The notes under the pieces are model-generated. The model worked only from the letters and a program-made list of their open reading frames with translations, was not told where the DNA came from and did not search any database. The translations under genes were made by a program, and so were the position numbers. Of a stretch of 64,000 nt of DNA, positions 1 through 12,018 are shown one piece after another. The stretch is taken from the NCBI GenBank assembly GCA_024195585.1, contig SWBL01000086.1, forward strand, positions 62,001 to 126,000. Direction: 5' to 3'. Each line of letters opens with the position of its first letter. Within the stretch, counting starts at the first letter, position 1. This stretch comes from Aureobasidium sp. EXF-3400. Taxonomy: Eukaryota; Ascomycota; Dothideomycetes; Dothideales; Saccotheciaceae.

Positions 1-519
1 GACCCTTTGCAACACGGACCCGCGGCGAAAGAAGTAGATTGCGTAGAGAAGCACAGGCGATGGCCCGGTCTAAGTGTTCGAACATCATCGCCCAATCCAG
101 TCTTGCTGATCCCTCACCAACTTTCTAACCTCAAAACAAACAGCCGCTCCACGCGGGAGTTCTGGTTTTGGCCCACTCTGACTCGGCATCGTTTTCCTTC
201 TTAGACCCTGCTTACGCCTAGCTGCGACGATCCATGTTCGCCTTGCTCTACAATACGCCTGAGTCACTTTCGACCGGCGAGAGCTTAGCAATTAGGCATC
301 TCATATAGTAGGTCTCGCCTTGCCTCCTTGTATCCTGCTTTCTTGCTTTCTTGTTCTTTTCTTTTTGACGTTCCTTTACTCTCTTTTTCTTTTACCTTTC
401 TCCACTTGCTATTATCATGTCGAATTGACCACATACTCTATCTCTTGCAAAACTACATTCCCCACGTTTAATACGTATCTCCTACACCGAAAGAGTCGAC
501 TGCATATGTGAAAGCAAAA
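1..519. other. Intergenic, 5' flank of rhodopsin-fold gene
   Basis: No coding region is supported. The stretch from about 330 to 470 is strongly pyrimidine-rich (runs of C and T), as is common in fungal promoters and leaders just ahead of the start codon at 520. Confidence 0.6.
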
Positions 520-1991
520 ATGACAGACGACCGAAGCCACCAGATTCTTGGCGTGGCTATTGCTTTCTTGATCCCCACTGCTATATCAACTGTACTGCGT
601 GTTTACACTAGGTTTGTCCCGCTACTCTACTGCCTTGTTGCACTGACAATGTATTGATATGCTCCCCATACAGAACAAAGATTCTTCGTAGCCAGGCTGG
701 ACGCGATGATGTTGGTATGGTGGTTGCTTTTGCGCTATATCTCATATATCTCGTCTGCCAACTCTCGGGTGTCGCACATGGCAGTGGCAAGAAGAGGTAT
801 CTATTGGATGATCATACCGCTCAAACAGGCCTGATGGTCGGTCGCATATCTTTCTGCATCATCAATCAATCAAGTATACTGACGTTCCATTTCAATAGTA
901 CTGGTTCTTCTGCGAAGTCTCGTACACGCTCGCGACCGCAGCGCTCAAAATCAGCATCGGCCTTTTCTTGCTTCGTATCGCCGTCGACCGCACTCACATC
1001 TGGATCATCCGCACCATTATGATCTGCAACGTCATCTTCGCCGTTCCTTACTGTCTTCTCATTACCTTCCAATGCAAACCCGTTCACTTCTGGTGGGACC
1101 TCAACCCCGATCATCATGGCAAGTGTATCTCTCCGAAAGTCATCGTTATCAACACGTACATCATTTCGGTGCTCAATTCCGTGGCCGATTGGACGTTTGG
1201 TATCTTGCCCTTCTTTATTGTCAGGAAGTTGCAGATGAAACGCCAGACCAAGGTCATGGTTGCGAGTATCTTGGGATTTGCTGCTCTGTAAGTTGTTGTT
1301 TCTCCTTGACCACCTTCGATCTAGGGGATGCAAGCAGTCAAGCTAATTCGAGATTCAACGAAACAGAGGCAGCACAGCAACAATCGTCCGCACCCCTTTC
1401 GTCCACACTCTCGCAGACTTCAAAGGCGAATTCCTGTACAACAACGCCGACGTCGCCATCTGGACAACCGTCGAACTCGGTATCGGTTGCACGGCTGCGA
1501 ACGCCGCTTGTTTGCGTCCCTTACTGTCTCGCTTCCGCTCTCACTTTGGCGTTCCTTCCACCCAAACTGGCAGCAGACATCTGGGAGGTACAATCAGCAG
1601 AGGAGGAGGTGGAAAGAGGAGTAAGAGAAGCGACTTGGATGATCAGACATTGGTCACGCTGGATGAGTTAAGAGCCGGAGGTCAAGATGGAGGCAAAACT
1701 GAGGTTGTGATTGCAGGAGGCTATGCGCATGATGTGCCGCCTATGCCGTCGCCGGGACTCGCGGGCGCGTGGAAGACTAGAGAGGTCGTGCAGAGTGTGG
1801 AGATCAGGACGAGTTTGAGTGAGGGCAGTGAGGGAGAAAGTGGCAAGGAAGAGGATGAGAGACGGATAAATGGGTCAAGGAGTGCCATTGGTGGTGGGAG
1901 CAGGCCTGCACTGAGAGGTAGACAGGATACTATCAGTGAGGATGGGGGGCAGGAAGGAAGGAAGGCTACGCAGCCGTATGAGCGGTTATGA
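520..1991 (+). CDS. Rhodopsin-domain integral membrane protein (fungal SAT4/PTH11-like fold)
   Basis: Four exons (520-611, 674-836, 899-1287, 1367-1991) join in frame to a 422-aa protein. The N-terminal ~290 residues carry about seven hydrophobic segments, with family hallmarks: a GRDDVGM segment after helix 1, FQCKPVHFWWD in the extracellular loop, SVADWTFGILPFFIV, and GSTATIVRT straddling the third intron. The C-terminal ~130 residues are hydrophilic, Gly/Ser/Glu-rich and probably a cytosolic tail. This is the fungal rhodopsin-domain family, whose members are plasma-membrane proteins, some of them (Pth11) surface sensors; the ligand here is unknown. The start at 520 was chosen because it opens directly into transmembrane helix 1. 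It stands alone, with the next gene 350 bp downstream on the same strand. Confidence 0.88.
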
Positions 1992-2347
1992 TAATTACAG
2001 TACTATACACTCTGCTGTCGACTTCAGCTATTTCTTGTTTCTCAATGTTCGCTTCCAATGCTTTCCTTAGTCGACTGTTCCAAGAAGCCTCTCCTGTCTC
2101 GGATCCAGAATTAGACATCTCGCTGATGATCTAGAGGCTCGGCCGTGACAGAGCAAGATCCTACTGTAACTTGGCCGCCGTTGTGATTCCTAGGTCTGAA
2201 GTCCTTGAAGTTCTCACTTCGTATTCGTATCAGCAACTGCCAATGCGATATGACGTGTTCCAAGCTTGCACCTCAAACGCTATATACTCACGACCACTTA
2301 TTCTCTTCTTAATCAAAGCGACTAACCTCACACATCCCCACATCATA
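1992..2347. other. Intergenic spacer
   Basis: A 356-bp spacer between two plus-strand genes. I see no RNA gene, repeat or further coding exon. An in-frame open stretch runs upstream from 2348 to 2171 but reads as leader, not conserved protein. Confidence 0.5.
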
Positions 2348-2894
2348 ATGAACGAAGACCAGCTTCTCAAAACCCACCGCGATCCACTAGATCCTTGGGA
2401 ACCCGCCCACGCCGCTGCCCGCATCATCAACGACCAAATCTCTCTTTATCCCCAGACCCACAATGCAACGCTTGCCGCCCACCAACTCAATGCCCTTACA
2501 CCCTTCAACCGCACCCTCAAGCCAGACGAAGAAGCCGAAAACATCGAAAGCTTCCTCTGGGAATTCTGGGAAGTCGTGGTAAACCTTAGTCAAGCCTACG
2601 ACGAGTTCGGAATCGGTGATGAAGCCCAGACTTGTATTGTCGAGATACTTGCAGAACTCAAGAAGATTGAAGCACAAGAGGTGGTGATTTGGGGTAATCA
2701 GACGAAGCTATGGGGTAATCTGCCCATCTTTGGACCTGTGCTTACAGAGTTTTATGGTAAGTGGTAAGGGGAGAAAGCAGAGAGATGTGAATGGGGACTT
2801 ACAGTGGTTTGCAGATATGTCGCAGTACTCGGTCAGGTTTCGTGCGTTTTTGGACAAAATCAGAGATGCGGGATTGATCGAAGTGAGGTGGTAA
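2348..2894 (+). CDS. Small DUF3632-like protein of unknown function
   Basis: Two exons (2348-2756 and 2815-2894, 58-nt intron with GTAAG donor) give a 162-aa soluble, acidic protein without signal peptide or membrane segment. The C-terminal half, with ALA-type helices followed by LWGNLPIFGPVLTEFYD, looks like the fungus-specific DUF3632 family, where a W-x-x-LP-x-(F/L)GP motif precedes the last helices. The intron call matters: without splicing the reading ends a few codons into the intron, whereas splicing adds a 26-residue amphipathic tail. No biochemical role is known for this family. The assignment is from pattern memory only; the gene model is firmer than the family name. Confidence 0.6.
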
Positions 2895-3296
2895 TACAGC
2901 TCTATTGGTACAATGGGGGCAGATCAAGAAACTGCTTAGCATGGTCTTGTGGATTCTGCGTTTCCTCTTGGACTGGAGCTTCTAAATAAAACTAGATTTC
3001 TGGAAACAGTAAGCAACCTTGCAAATTTCGTCGTCTTCGAATCAATGTCAAACTGTTTGTTGTCCACCTTGCCTTTAGGCATGTACCGATACCAAAGTGT
3101 TATCGGAGGAAAGTTGAGACGCAGTTATTGGTATTGCACTGCGAATCTATCAATATCATCTCTTTCAAGTTGGTGTGTTGTATATCAGAATTGACTGTGC
3201 TTGATTCCAGACGATTTTAAACCCCTTCTCAGTGCGCTCTTTGGATCTCATCAACATCAACTCTGTCATCTCTGCGCACACTAAACAGCCTCAACA
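2895..3296. other. Intergenic spacer
   Basis: About 400 bp of A/T-rich spacer, probably containing the 3' UTR of the DUF3632-like gene and the promoter of the following F-box fragment. No RNA or coding signal seen. Confidence 0.5.
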
Positions 3297-3740
3297 ATGT
3301 CTGTGCCGGACCAGCGCGCCAGGGCTGACCCTTCGATCCCTCCTGCAAATGGCTCTTGCAAAATCACAAAACCCCCTTCTGAAGTTCACCAAAACATCTT
3401 CGCGGATATCACAAACCCATCACACCTGATTAACATCATGACCACCTGCGAAGATCTCAGAGCATCAGCAGAAGCGATCTTGTGGAAGAAGTGCAACATC
3501 GAAGGATACGCAAGGCTGCTGCTCACATTACCTGCCGACCAGCAGCGATCCTACAGAAACAAAGTGCGCGAATTAACGTTCGACATCAGGAACACCGGTG
3601 TCCAGCCTCGAGACCTGCAGTTGCATCCGCCTAGTCTTACAAGAATCCGGATCCGGTCCAATTGGTGCAGCGATTACCGAGATTCGCTTCGATCATCGCC
3701 AGAACTCGATCTCCTGCACTTGCCGTCACCAATGGAATGA
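3297..3740 (+). pseudogene. F-box gene fragment (truncated)
   Basis: An open frame of 147 codons whose residues ~25-90 resemble the F-box N-terminus of the gene at 52.3-53.1 kb: a PPSEV/PPEIV start, a decayed F-box helix pair, an ILWKK/FFWKT segment, then a basic stretch (QQRSYRNKVRELTF versus RRQRYAGAIREINI). Intact relatives here are 410-537 aa with C-terminal leucine-rich repeats, so about two thirds is missing. The next 250 bp have open stretches in other frames but no convincing continuation. F-box proteins recruit substrates to SCF ubiquitin ligases; this fragment has no repeat region left to do so. It could be a remnant or a short expressed protein, and I favour a remnant. Confidence 0.6.
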
Positions 3741-4367
3741 CCTTTACCATCTGAAGACCCGTTAATTCTCAGCCACTTTCTATTGTCCTTACATTGCGAG
3801 CGACTTCCAAAGAGCCTTCGTCAAACACCGCGATTACTGTTGTCGAGCGCGTCATCGACATGATCGCAGGAAAAGGCCAGTCATCAAGCACGGTCTACAA
3901 TATCTGGAGGAGGTCGCTTTTTCGTTGCACTGTTGGGAGCCTCAAACACGTACTCTGCAATCTACTCTTCAGGCCCTTGATTCTCCTTTCCCTTTGTTCT
4001 TCTGTTTCCTTCTACGTAAATGAGACGGGCACACTCGCGTTTCACGTCCTTGTCAAGGAGAATCATGAAGACGTCTGGACAGACGAGGACGATGGCCACA
4101 GGTGGACTCTGCATCGACAAGAATTTCTTTCTTTGGTTTTCCTGTGATGATTCTTTCCGACGGCCGCTTACCGAATGCGCAAGTTCTATTTTCTTTGTTT
4201 CCATAGTCGGCACCCCGATAGCCATAATTCGCATGTCTCTTCTCCAGGCGTACAAAAATTGCAGTGTAACGCTTTTAGTTCCACTGGGGATGCTGTGGCT
4301 TGGTCAAGTGCTCTTGGCCTTATTACCAAACGATATATTGTGATACATATAAGATACTTCAACAACA
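3741..4367. other. Intergenic, possible degraded F-box 3' part
   Basis: About 630 bp between the F-box fragment and the tRNA gene. Short open stretches around 3790-4000 in different frames may be decayed coding sequence, but none aligns convincingly by eye with the family repeats. Confidence 0.35.
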
Positions 4368-4463
4368 TCCGATATGGTCTAGTGGCTAGGATTTCTCGCT
4401 CTCAAACAGTACATCAGTACGATCAGGTCCGAGGAGGCCGGGGTTCAATTCCCCGTGTCGGAA
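4368..4463 (+). tRNA. tRNA-Glu(CTC): tRNA-Glu (anticodon CTC) with a 24-nt intron
   Basis: A full cloverleaf folds by eye. The acceptor stem pairs TCCGATA (4368-4374) with TGTCGGA (4456-4462), discriminator A at 4463. The D arm is TGGTCTAGTGGCTAGGA. The anticodon stem TCTCG (4394-4398) pairs with CGAGG (4430-4434) around the loop with CTC at 4401-4403. The T arm is CGGGG-TTCAATT-CCCCG. A 24-nt insert at 4405-4428 sits one base 3' of the anticodon, the canonical position of nuclear tRNA introns. Internal A and B boxes match the usual RNA polymerase III promoter. The DNA CTC anticodon reads the GAG glutamate codon. Confidence 0.95.
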
Positions 4464-7211
4464 TCTCCTTTTGCTTTTGCTTGGGTCATGTTCATGACAA
4501 TAGGACCGAGTAGCAGCGAATTTTTCTTGACAGAAAACTTTGCCGTGAAATTTGGTGCCGAGGCTTTGCAGCCTTTGTCGAAATTTTGTTGCGCATAGGC
4601 TTGGCGGGCAGGGTTGTACCTCTAGCAGTAGTTTGAGGAGCGTTTAAGAGCTAGTTGAGTCGACACGAGGTTTCTGAACATAGGATTTGGCCTTAAAGTA
4701 TCGAGCAAAGCATGGCTGTCAGTATTGTAGGTTTTTGAGGTGCTATATGTTGGATTGGAGGTGCTGTGCACGATTTGGGAAGTTCTACACGTTTGTTCGA
4801 ACTTGGCTGTCTAGCGACGGCAGCTCTCGCTCTAGTCGGACACGACAGAAGGGAGAGTTTCGGCAGATTTCGACAGATAGAGCAGCTTTGGGGAAATATG
4901 CTATGTGTTTCTCTAGCTTCTAGCAATGATACTGCTTCTCTTTGGACGGGAATTCACTCTGATGGACCACGCAGTATTGTAAAGCAAGGCAAAGCGACCG
5001 AGATGCGGCAAGAACAGCCGAAACCTGTACGATCCAGACAGATTTTTGACCTTTTTTGCTTGAACAACATTCATCACAATCGAAAACACGAAGCAGTAGT
5101 CCTGGACAGTCATAACTGAGTCGCATATACTCACCAATTCGCAATTGATCGACCCTGCCAACGGGAGAAACCCGTGGTGAAATTGGCCTCCATCACCGCG
5201 ATAGACACTCAGCTGTGCAGGACCATGAGAATTACGCACTTAAAAGCTGCCGTCACAGTTCTGTCCATCATTTGTGTTGTAGAATTCATCTTTTTGGTTT
5301 GTCAGATAGTGTTGACCGCTCTTGTTCCTATGTAGAGGCACTCTGGCGCAGGTCCTCTCTTTCGGTTGCGATAACATGTCATGGCCGAGCTTCTAGACTC
5401 GAGAGCCAGGGCTTGCTACACATGTCGCATTGGAATGGAGCCACGGGGTGCAGCGTCGATATGTGGTGCATTGGCCACAAGCCATGTGGCAGCGAACAGG
5501 CCAAAGGTCAACAATCAGAACGACAAGACTCAAACGTCGTCGTCCTACCTATATAGAACTTCGGCAGATGTTCACGAGAGATGAGTTGAAGGATCGACAT
5601 GGTGTCAACGATGCACCGTCGATACGACACCCCGCGTGGAGGTCCCCATGGGCGACTCGCGGCCTCGTCTTGCAGACAGACGATCACACGATGGGGAGGT
5701 CTCGAAGCGCGTTCCACCAATCACCTAATCAGGCTGAATAGGCCTCTTAGCGCTTGAGACAGTCTTTTCATGTTGGTACACCGTAGTCTTGTACTATTCA
5801 CAGGTTCGGTACATGTACGGCATTGCTATCCGTGGAACAATTTGCTTGTCAATAACCATTGACAGAGGGGCGAGCAACAGAGGCAGGACAGTCAAGAGCA
5901 AGCGGTGGAATGTGATAAGAGCGACGAAAGCGGCAGGCACGAGGATGCGGCGAATCTTGCTGGTCAGAATATCTTTCCCGGGTGGTCAAAAGTCTTGGTG
6001 CGACTGCCTCGTTCTATTCCCGGCTGCCCTCGTCGGACCATCTCATGACCCATCAGGAGAAATTTCCATCTTCAGTACATCGCTTCTGCCACTCATTCGA
6101 CCGACGGATGATTGCGCAAACACTGGTTCTCAAGATTTGAAATCCTCCTCATGCTTGTGGGCGTCCCTGCCACTTCCCGGATACGAAGGCAAGTTCTGCT
6201 GTCCATGTACCGTTTTCTGCTCCCACCAGTCTCCTTCGCCCGCAGTTCCCATCTGTCATTCATCACCAAAGGTCTTCGCTTCACGACTCAGCCGTCGCAA
6301 AGTGCCGACTTCGACATTTGCTCGAGTCTCGTGCTTGACCGCCGGCCTTTTTGATGCTTGAGTTGAAGCTTGACTTCAGTCATCTCATTGTGTCGGTTGA
6401 TGCATCCGACGCATCTTGCAAGTCGAGGCTGAAGGCCATGTGATGAATCGATATTGATCTGACGAAGATCTCGCCTCATCGGGTCATGTATATACGGCAC
6501 GAAGCCAGCGGAGAGCCCTACCTGCAAGGGGCCCTTTTCACTGGTCACCACAGTCGAGCCCAGAAGTGGCCGCATGCGCATGGAGACATGTTCAAGATGT
6601 ACGCACTGCCCATGTCTATCAATTCCCGTGTGTCAAACAACCATCTCGAGAAAGATTCCTCCTGTCTTTGTGGTTTGCGATCGCAAGAGACGTTTGAGAC
6701 CTGAATCTCGTTGCGGTTAAATTCAAGAAGTCTTGGATTTGGCGCGCTTGTGCCGGTTTAACTCGGCTTGAATGGCAGATAAGCACTTGCCCCCTCCGGC
6801 CAATATCTACACACTATACCCAATCCGCTCATGTAGCGAGTATCTGTATCAAGCGAAGGATGCAAACGTTTCAAGGCCGCGGGCGTCCGTACTCTTTCCC
6901 CAGCAACGAGTGGTAGGGCGTGGTCTCCCACCGGGTGGCGGGATGAACGGGGCGATGCGACTCGGTACATTCAGCGGTCAAAACACCGCATCGGCTGACA
7001 CGGCTGAATGCGTAGCGTGGCTCCTTCCCCAGACGATGCTACCCCCCGGACGTTACTACCCCACGCCCCGAACTCTCCACACGTCTGTCCCATATGTACC
7101 TCCACTTAGTTATAAGTGCCCATCCCCACCTGTTGATCTTCCTTTCCATCCACTCCAATACCCACTCTCCCTCGCCAATCCCCCAGCTTCTTAGGAGAGG
7201 CTTCCGACACC
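4464..7211. other. Long gene-poor spacer with sugar-transporter promoter
   Basis: About 2.75 kb without a supportable gene. Open frames exist (for example 5381-5584, 5789-6361 and 6772-7194), but they lack recognisable motifs, overlap one another and show no splice-joined continuation. The last 200 bp are C-rich and lead into the transporter start at 7212. They contain two CCCCAC boxes (7059-7064, 7124-7129) that fit the CreA carbon-repressor consensus SYGGRG on the reverse strand, which would suit a sugar transporter but is a short and therefore weak motif. Confidence 0.45.
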
Positions 7212-8973
7212 ATGAACCGCGATAACGAGTCCAAGCCGGTCTACACCGAGGAGATTGAGAAGCCTGGTGTCGAATACAATGAAAAGAAGGATCTCACACA
7301 GAGGGCTGAGGCTATAGAGGCCGAGAATGCCGAACATCAGATGACGGTGATGCAAGCCGTCAAGGCATACCCAATGGCTTCGTTCTGGGCTTTCGTCTTC
7401 TCCTGCACAATTGTAGGCCAACTCTTCTCTGAATGTGTCGTCGCATGGCAGCTGACTCTTCCAGATCATGGAATCCTACGACGTCTTCCTCATCGGTAAC
7501 TTCGTCGCCCTTCCTGCTTTCAAGGAGAAATTCGGCGTCCCATCCCACGACGACCCCACACAAAAGGTCATCGCAGCACAGTGGCAGTCCGCTCTCCAGG
7601 TTTCTGGTCAACTCGGCGCTCTCATTGGTGTCTTCGTCGCCGGTCCCCTGACCTCCCGCGTTGGTTACCGCTATGCAACCTTGACCGGTCTCATGCTTCT
7701 CAATGCCTTCATCTTCATCTTCTACTTCGCAAACTCCATGCCCGTCATCTTTGCAGCTCAGATCCTCGAGGGTATTCCATGGGGTATCTTCATCGCCAAC
7801 GCTCCTGCTTACTGTTCCGAGATCGTGCCCCTCAGACTCAGAGCTCCTGCGACTCAGATGTTGCAAATGTTCTGGGCTATTGGCAGTATCATTGTCGGCG
7901 CCGTCACCTATGTGTACAACACTGATCCTCATGAGAAAGCCTATAAGATCCCCATTGCTCTCCAATGGATGTTCCCAACTCCTCTCGCCATCCTTGTCTG
8001 GTTCGCCCCTGAGTCTCCCTGGTGGCTGACCCGTAAGGGCAAGTACGAGCAGGCCGCTCACTCAGTCGAGCGTCTTGGTCGCAGATCCGCCGTCAACTCT
8101 GCCGATCAAGTCTCTATGATGCGCCGTGTTATCGAAATGGAAGCATCTGAGAAGAAGCCCAGCTATACTGAGCTCTTTAAAGGCACTGACCTCCGCCGTA
8201 CTTTGATCGTCTGTTTCGTCTACGCTGCCCAGAACTTGACCGGTAACTTGATTGCCAACCAGGCCGTCTACTTCTTCCAGCAGGCTCACGTTAGCGACAA
8301 CTTGGCCTTTGCTCTCGGTCTCATTACCTCCGCTCTCCAGATGATCTTCGTCATGCTGTCCTGGATTTTGACCACCTACTACGGCAGACGTTCTATCTAT
8401 CTGTGGGGCTCGGCTGTCAACACAATTCTCCTCGTCGCTCTGGGTGTCGCAGCTTCAGTCGGCAAATCCACCGCTGCCAACCTCGCCCAGGCTTCTCTTG
8501 GTTTGATCGTTTCTGTGCTCTTCACCCTTGGTCCTGCTCCCGCTTCCTGGGTCATCATCGGTGAAACCTCTGCCATCCGTCTCCGTCCTCTTACCACCGG
8601 TATCGGTCGCGCTACCTACTACATTGTCGAAATTCCTTGCATTTTCCTCGCTTCCTACATGCTCAACCCTAACCAGGGTAACCGTAAGTATTCATACTTG
8701 AACTTATTGCAAACAAATTTACTAACTCTTTCAATAGTTGGTGGCAAGTGTGGTTACGTCTGGGGCGGTACTGGCCTCATCTGTCTTATCACCGCCTACT
8801 TCTTTGTTCCTGAGATGAAGGGCAGATCTTACCGTGAGATCGATATCTTTTCAAGCGCAAGGTTGACGCTCGTCACTGGAAGAAGACCGAAATTGATGTC
8901 AACGATGACGAGTAGATGTTCGACTCGGTTATGGGATACGATGTTGTCAGTCTCGAGCTCACAATGGTTTTGA
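7212..8973 (+). CDS. MFS sugar transporter, maltose/alpha-glucoside permease type
   Basis: Three exons (7212-7412, 7465-8683, 8738-8973). As read the protein is 551 aa with twelve hydrophobic segments. Diagnostic pieces are IMESYDVFLIGNF in helix 1, EGIPWGIFIANAPAYCSE, the PESPWWL cytosolic signature, the YGRRSIYLWG loop, and PEMKGRSYREID at the end of helix 12. This places it in the sugar-porter family near fungal maltose/alpha-glucoside:proton symporters (MAL/AGT1 type) of the plasma membrane. Oddity: directly after REIDI the frame reads a Ser/Arg-rich tail not seen in the family, while the +1 frame reads LFKRKVDARHWKKTEID and stops at 8915, a typical family tail. One base appears to be missing near 8849-8853, either a real indel or an assembly error. 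CreA-like boxes lie upstream. Confidence 0.9.
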
Positions 8974-9730
8974 GACGACATACGAATGTTGGAATATGCA
9001 AATGAAATGCAATGATACCTCTTTTCCCTTTTGATCACTTCATCCATCTTTGTCTTGCCGATTGGTTGAGTGTGACCATATCCTTGTTTTATGCTCCAGA
9101 TTACCCTCTCATTCCTCTGACTACCCTCACGTGTTTTCTCGACCGTTCACGAACAAAATTATTGCTTCCGCTTTAATCTCTTGCGTCCTCGATGTCCCTA
9201 TATCCGATATTGCGGTTGCAACTAGCTATATCCTATCAGTGTCGGTATATCTCGTCAAGAAAAAAAATACCGAACAAGCGCACCGTATAATCAGCGCGAT
9301 TGTGAATAAAGTGTTAGGCGATACGATGATACTGATTTGTGGGTAGGGTAAGATGCGAGCAGGTGCAGGAATGTCTGGACTAATGGGAAGAGCAGATGCG
9401 ATGTGAGCGGCTTGAGAGGCGACGCATTGAAGGAGATGGATGTCTTGGATATCAATTGGCATACTGCTTCGTGACCGTGCGTGCAAGGACGTGTTCAAAC
9501 TTGCCACACACTTCAGGACAGACTACGCATAACCATCCAAGGTAAGTTGTGGTTCATCATCTTGAGTGTGGATCGTGACTGACCAGCATTCATGTACAGC
9601 ACTAAGATGGACCAGCCACCATTTTCATTGCTGAGGTTATGTGTATCTACGTCGTTATCTCATGAACGCAGTCTTGACTCAACCAACTCCACCAAAGCCA
9701 GAACGATCCTCAGACCGGAGGTATCTGCAC
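8974..9730. other. Convergent intergenic spacer
   Basis: About 760 bp between the 3' ends of the transporter (plus) and the nuclease (minus). It should hold both 3' UTRs. No additional gene is supported. Confidence 0.5.
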
Positions 9731-12018
9731 CTAGTCGTCAAGCGTAAGATCAACGGTCTCTGGCACCTTCTTCTCAAAATGCTTGAGTCGAGCAGCAGCT
9801 ATTGCTTGTCGAGAATCCAAAGGAGGAGGGCTCGGTGCAGAAGGCTCTTTTGCATGGAACGTTGTTGCAGAAGAAGACACTGGTGTATGAACAGCTGTTG
9901 TAGAAGGCACTGGTGCTCGAGCGTGTGTCACAGAAGAAGAGACTGGTGCAGATGGTGTAACTTCGTCGTCGCTCCCAAGGTCGATGACTTCCTTCCTACG
10001 ACTCGAGGATGGTTTTTGTGATATTGTTGGCTGAATAGGTGGGTTGATATTCGATGATGAAGGAGCTGGTATTGCGTTTGGCCTAGGTGGGAGCGTACGC
10101 TCGTGAAAAGTCGTAAGCTGTGGCTGTGGTGACAACCATGATCCGGCTTCCCAGTCGAGCTGGCTGCTTGGTGAAACTTGACTGTCCAGCGCTTGAACAG
10201 ATGTTCGCTCTATCGAAGCTCGTGAGGTGTATCCCGAGGTGTGTTGTGAGACCAAAACATCAGAAAGTCTCCGAGATGTATCGGCCGTGGAGTCAAAGGA
10301 CTGATAAGACGCGCTGCGAGACAGAACCTCTTGACTGCTCCGTGAAGCAATCTCTGACAACATCGAGGGGTTCCGCACAAGTGCTCGAGGTAACTGGAAG
10401 CCCTTCTTTACTGGCGGTATCGCCGCTTCGGGCTCAGTTGGCTTAGCTTCCTTGTTTGATTCGATTGTTTTGCCATGCCTTTTGGTCGATTTGCGCTTCG
10501 CCGCGGGCTTGCTGGCTGTACCGGGTGAGCTCGTCGAGAAGGCGGCATCTACTCCGCTGGTCATACCTTTCTTCTGTTTCTTGGGTGCTGAGTTCGTCGT
10601 ACCGTCTGTCGACTGCACAGATTTCTGACTTCCCATCTCTGTTTCTGTGTCGATAGTCTTGCGTTTCCTTGGTTTCGGTTGACTTGCGAGCTGCTTGAAG
10701 CTTTGCATCTCCGCTTCTCCCAGTGCACTTACCAGAATGTACTCGAGGAGCTCCGCTTCAACAGGTGCAGTTGGATCGAAGCCTTCTGCCCAGTCTTCGT
10801 TGTCAGGTTTTTTCCACAAGTCGAGCTCGGTGCACTTCCTTGGGTTGAAGATTACCTGTCTTTCAAGACAATCCGCGTTGTGATCACGACCTCGCTTTTG
10901 GACCATCTGAAGTTCGAAGATCAGATTCTTGTCGATGGTGTCGGATGTTGTTTGGACAAGCTCTTTTGTTAATAGTACTGGCAGTATATGCTTGAGATAT
11001 TCTTTGGTGTTAAAGTTGAACATGTGTAGCAAGAAAGGACGTAGCTTTGCCTCGTCAATCGGCACATACCAACCATTTTTCAATCCTCTCAGATCATTGG
11101 CCTGCTCAGGAGTCGATACCTTGGGCTCGCGATAGTTTTTGACATGCAAGTCGCGAGCATAGCCAGGAGGTACGTAGAAACTTCTGCTACTTGGCATTTG
11201 GAGGTATTCTCGTAATGACTCGGTGAAGCAATGAAGTTGCCGTAGAGGAGTCTCGCAAAGAACCTTGCCCAATCTGCCGTTGTCGAATTGTGCAGCTTCC
11301 AGCGCTGCCATTGGTCCACAGCTAGGCAAACCTTTGGTATCGTAGTCTCCTCCGCTCAGAAGAGCAAACAGAAACAAGCCTTGTCGATTGATGCGATGCT
11401 TTTGCTCAATGACTTCGGCACGATAGATCCGGACCAGAGTATCGCTTTTCTTCGCAGTGTTACCACGACCTTCGCGATGCTCTTTGATCAGTACTTCGGC
11501 CCCGAACATCAAAGCATCACCGTCGTCAGTCCAGACAGCATCGACGATACCCAATTCATTCAATCTCGCACATTCAGCTTCAGCCTCAGCTGGAGCTCGA
11601 TGATGCGGAATCTTCAGCATATTCAACGTCTTGCGCAACAAATCAATCTTCTTCCAATCGATTCTGCCCGCCACACCACCCCTCTTCCAAGGCCGTGAAG
11701 GTCCATCAAAGATAAAGATAGGTTGAATATTCATCCGCATAAGCTTCAGTACTCTCCACAGGATGGCTTTCTCAATGGGATTGGCTTCAGGCACTTTTTG
11801 GTGGATTGCATGGACTTGAGCATCGCTGAGATTGTGGAAGCGCCAGCCGGCTTCGTCGATGGCAATACGTAACGGTCGCTTGTGTTTTCGGTGGTCTGTA
11901 GATAGTTGGGCGAGGGACTTTATTTCGCCTTCGCCGAGGATGTCCCACAGGCTGTTGATGTGATTAGTGATGTCTTTGACCTTTCGAACACGAGTGTTGT
12001 GTACCCAGGAATGCCCAT
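9731..12018 (-). CDS. XPG/Rad2-family nuclease, GEN1/Yen1-like Holliday junction resolvase
   Basis: Two exons: a 14-nt first exon (12005-12018) encoding MGIPG, a 53-nt intron, then 9731-11951. The product is 744 aa. MGIPGLWDIL is the near-universal start of this family and fixes the start; reading through the intron instead gives an unrelated N-terminus. Acidic catalytic residues are all present: D37 (IAIDEAG), D87 (FIFDGP), E127/E129/E131 (EAEAE), D148/D150 (DDGDALMFG) and D207 (GGDYD). N and I domains are close together without the long XPG spacer, and a helix-two-turn-helix-like KGLPSCGP follows, which points to GEN1/Yen1 rather than XPG/Rad2. The role would be nuclear cleavage of recombination intermediates. 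The C-terminal ~300 residues are disordered, with a KPRKRK basic nuclear signal and two acidic hydrophobic motifs resembling SUMO-interacting motifs (VIDLGSDDE; TVDLTLDD at the extreme end). Confidence 0.9.

Noticed and set aside
866..1333. Long open frame antisense to the rhodopsin-fold gene
   Set aside because: It mirrors a well-supported multi-exon membrane protein and has no motif of its own; composition is a complement effect.
6772..7194. 140-codon open frame directly upstream of the sugar transporter
   Set aside because: Pro-rich and motif-free, ending 17 bp before the transporter start; better explained as C-rich promoter and leader sequence.
7360..8061. 233-codon open frame antisense to the sugar transporter
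   Set aside because: Shadow of the coding strand; acidic low-information sequence without domains.
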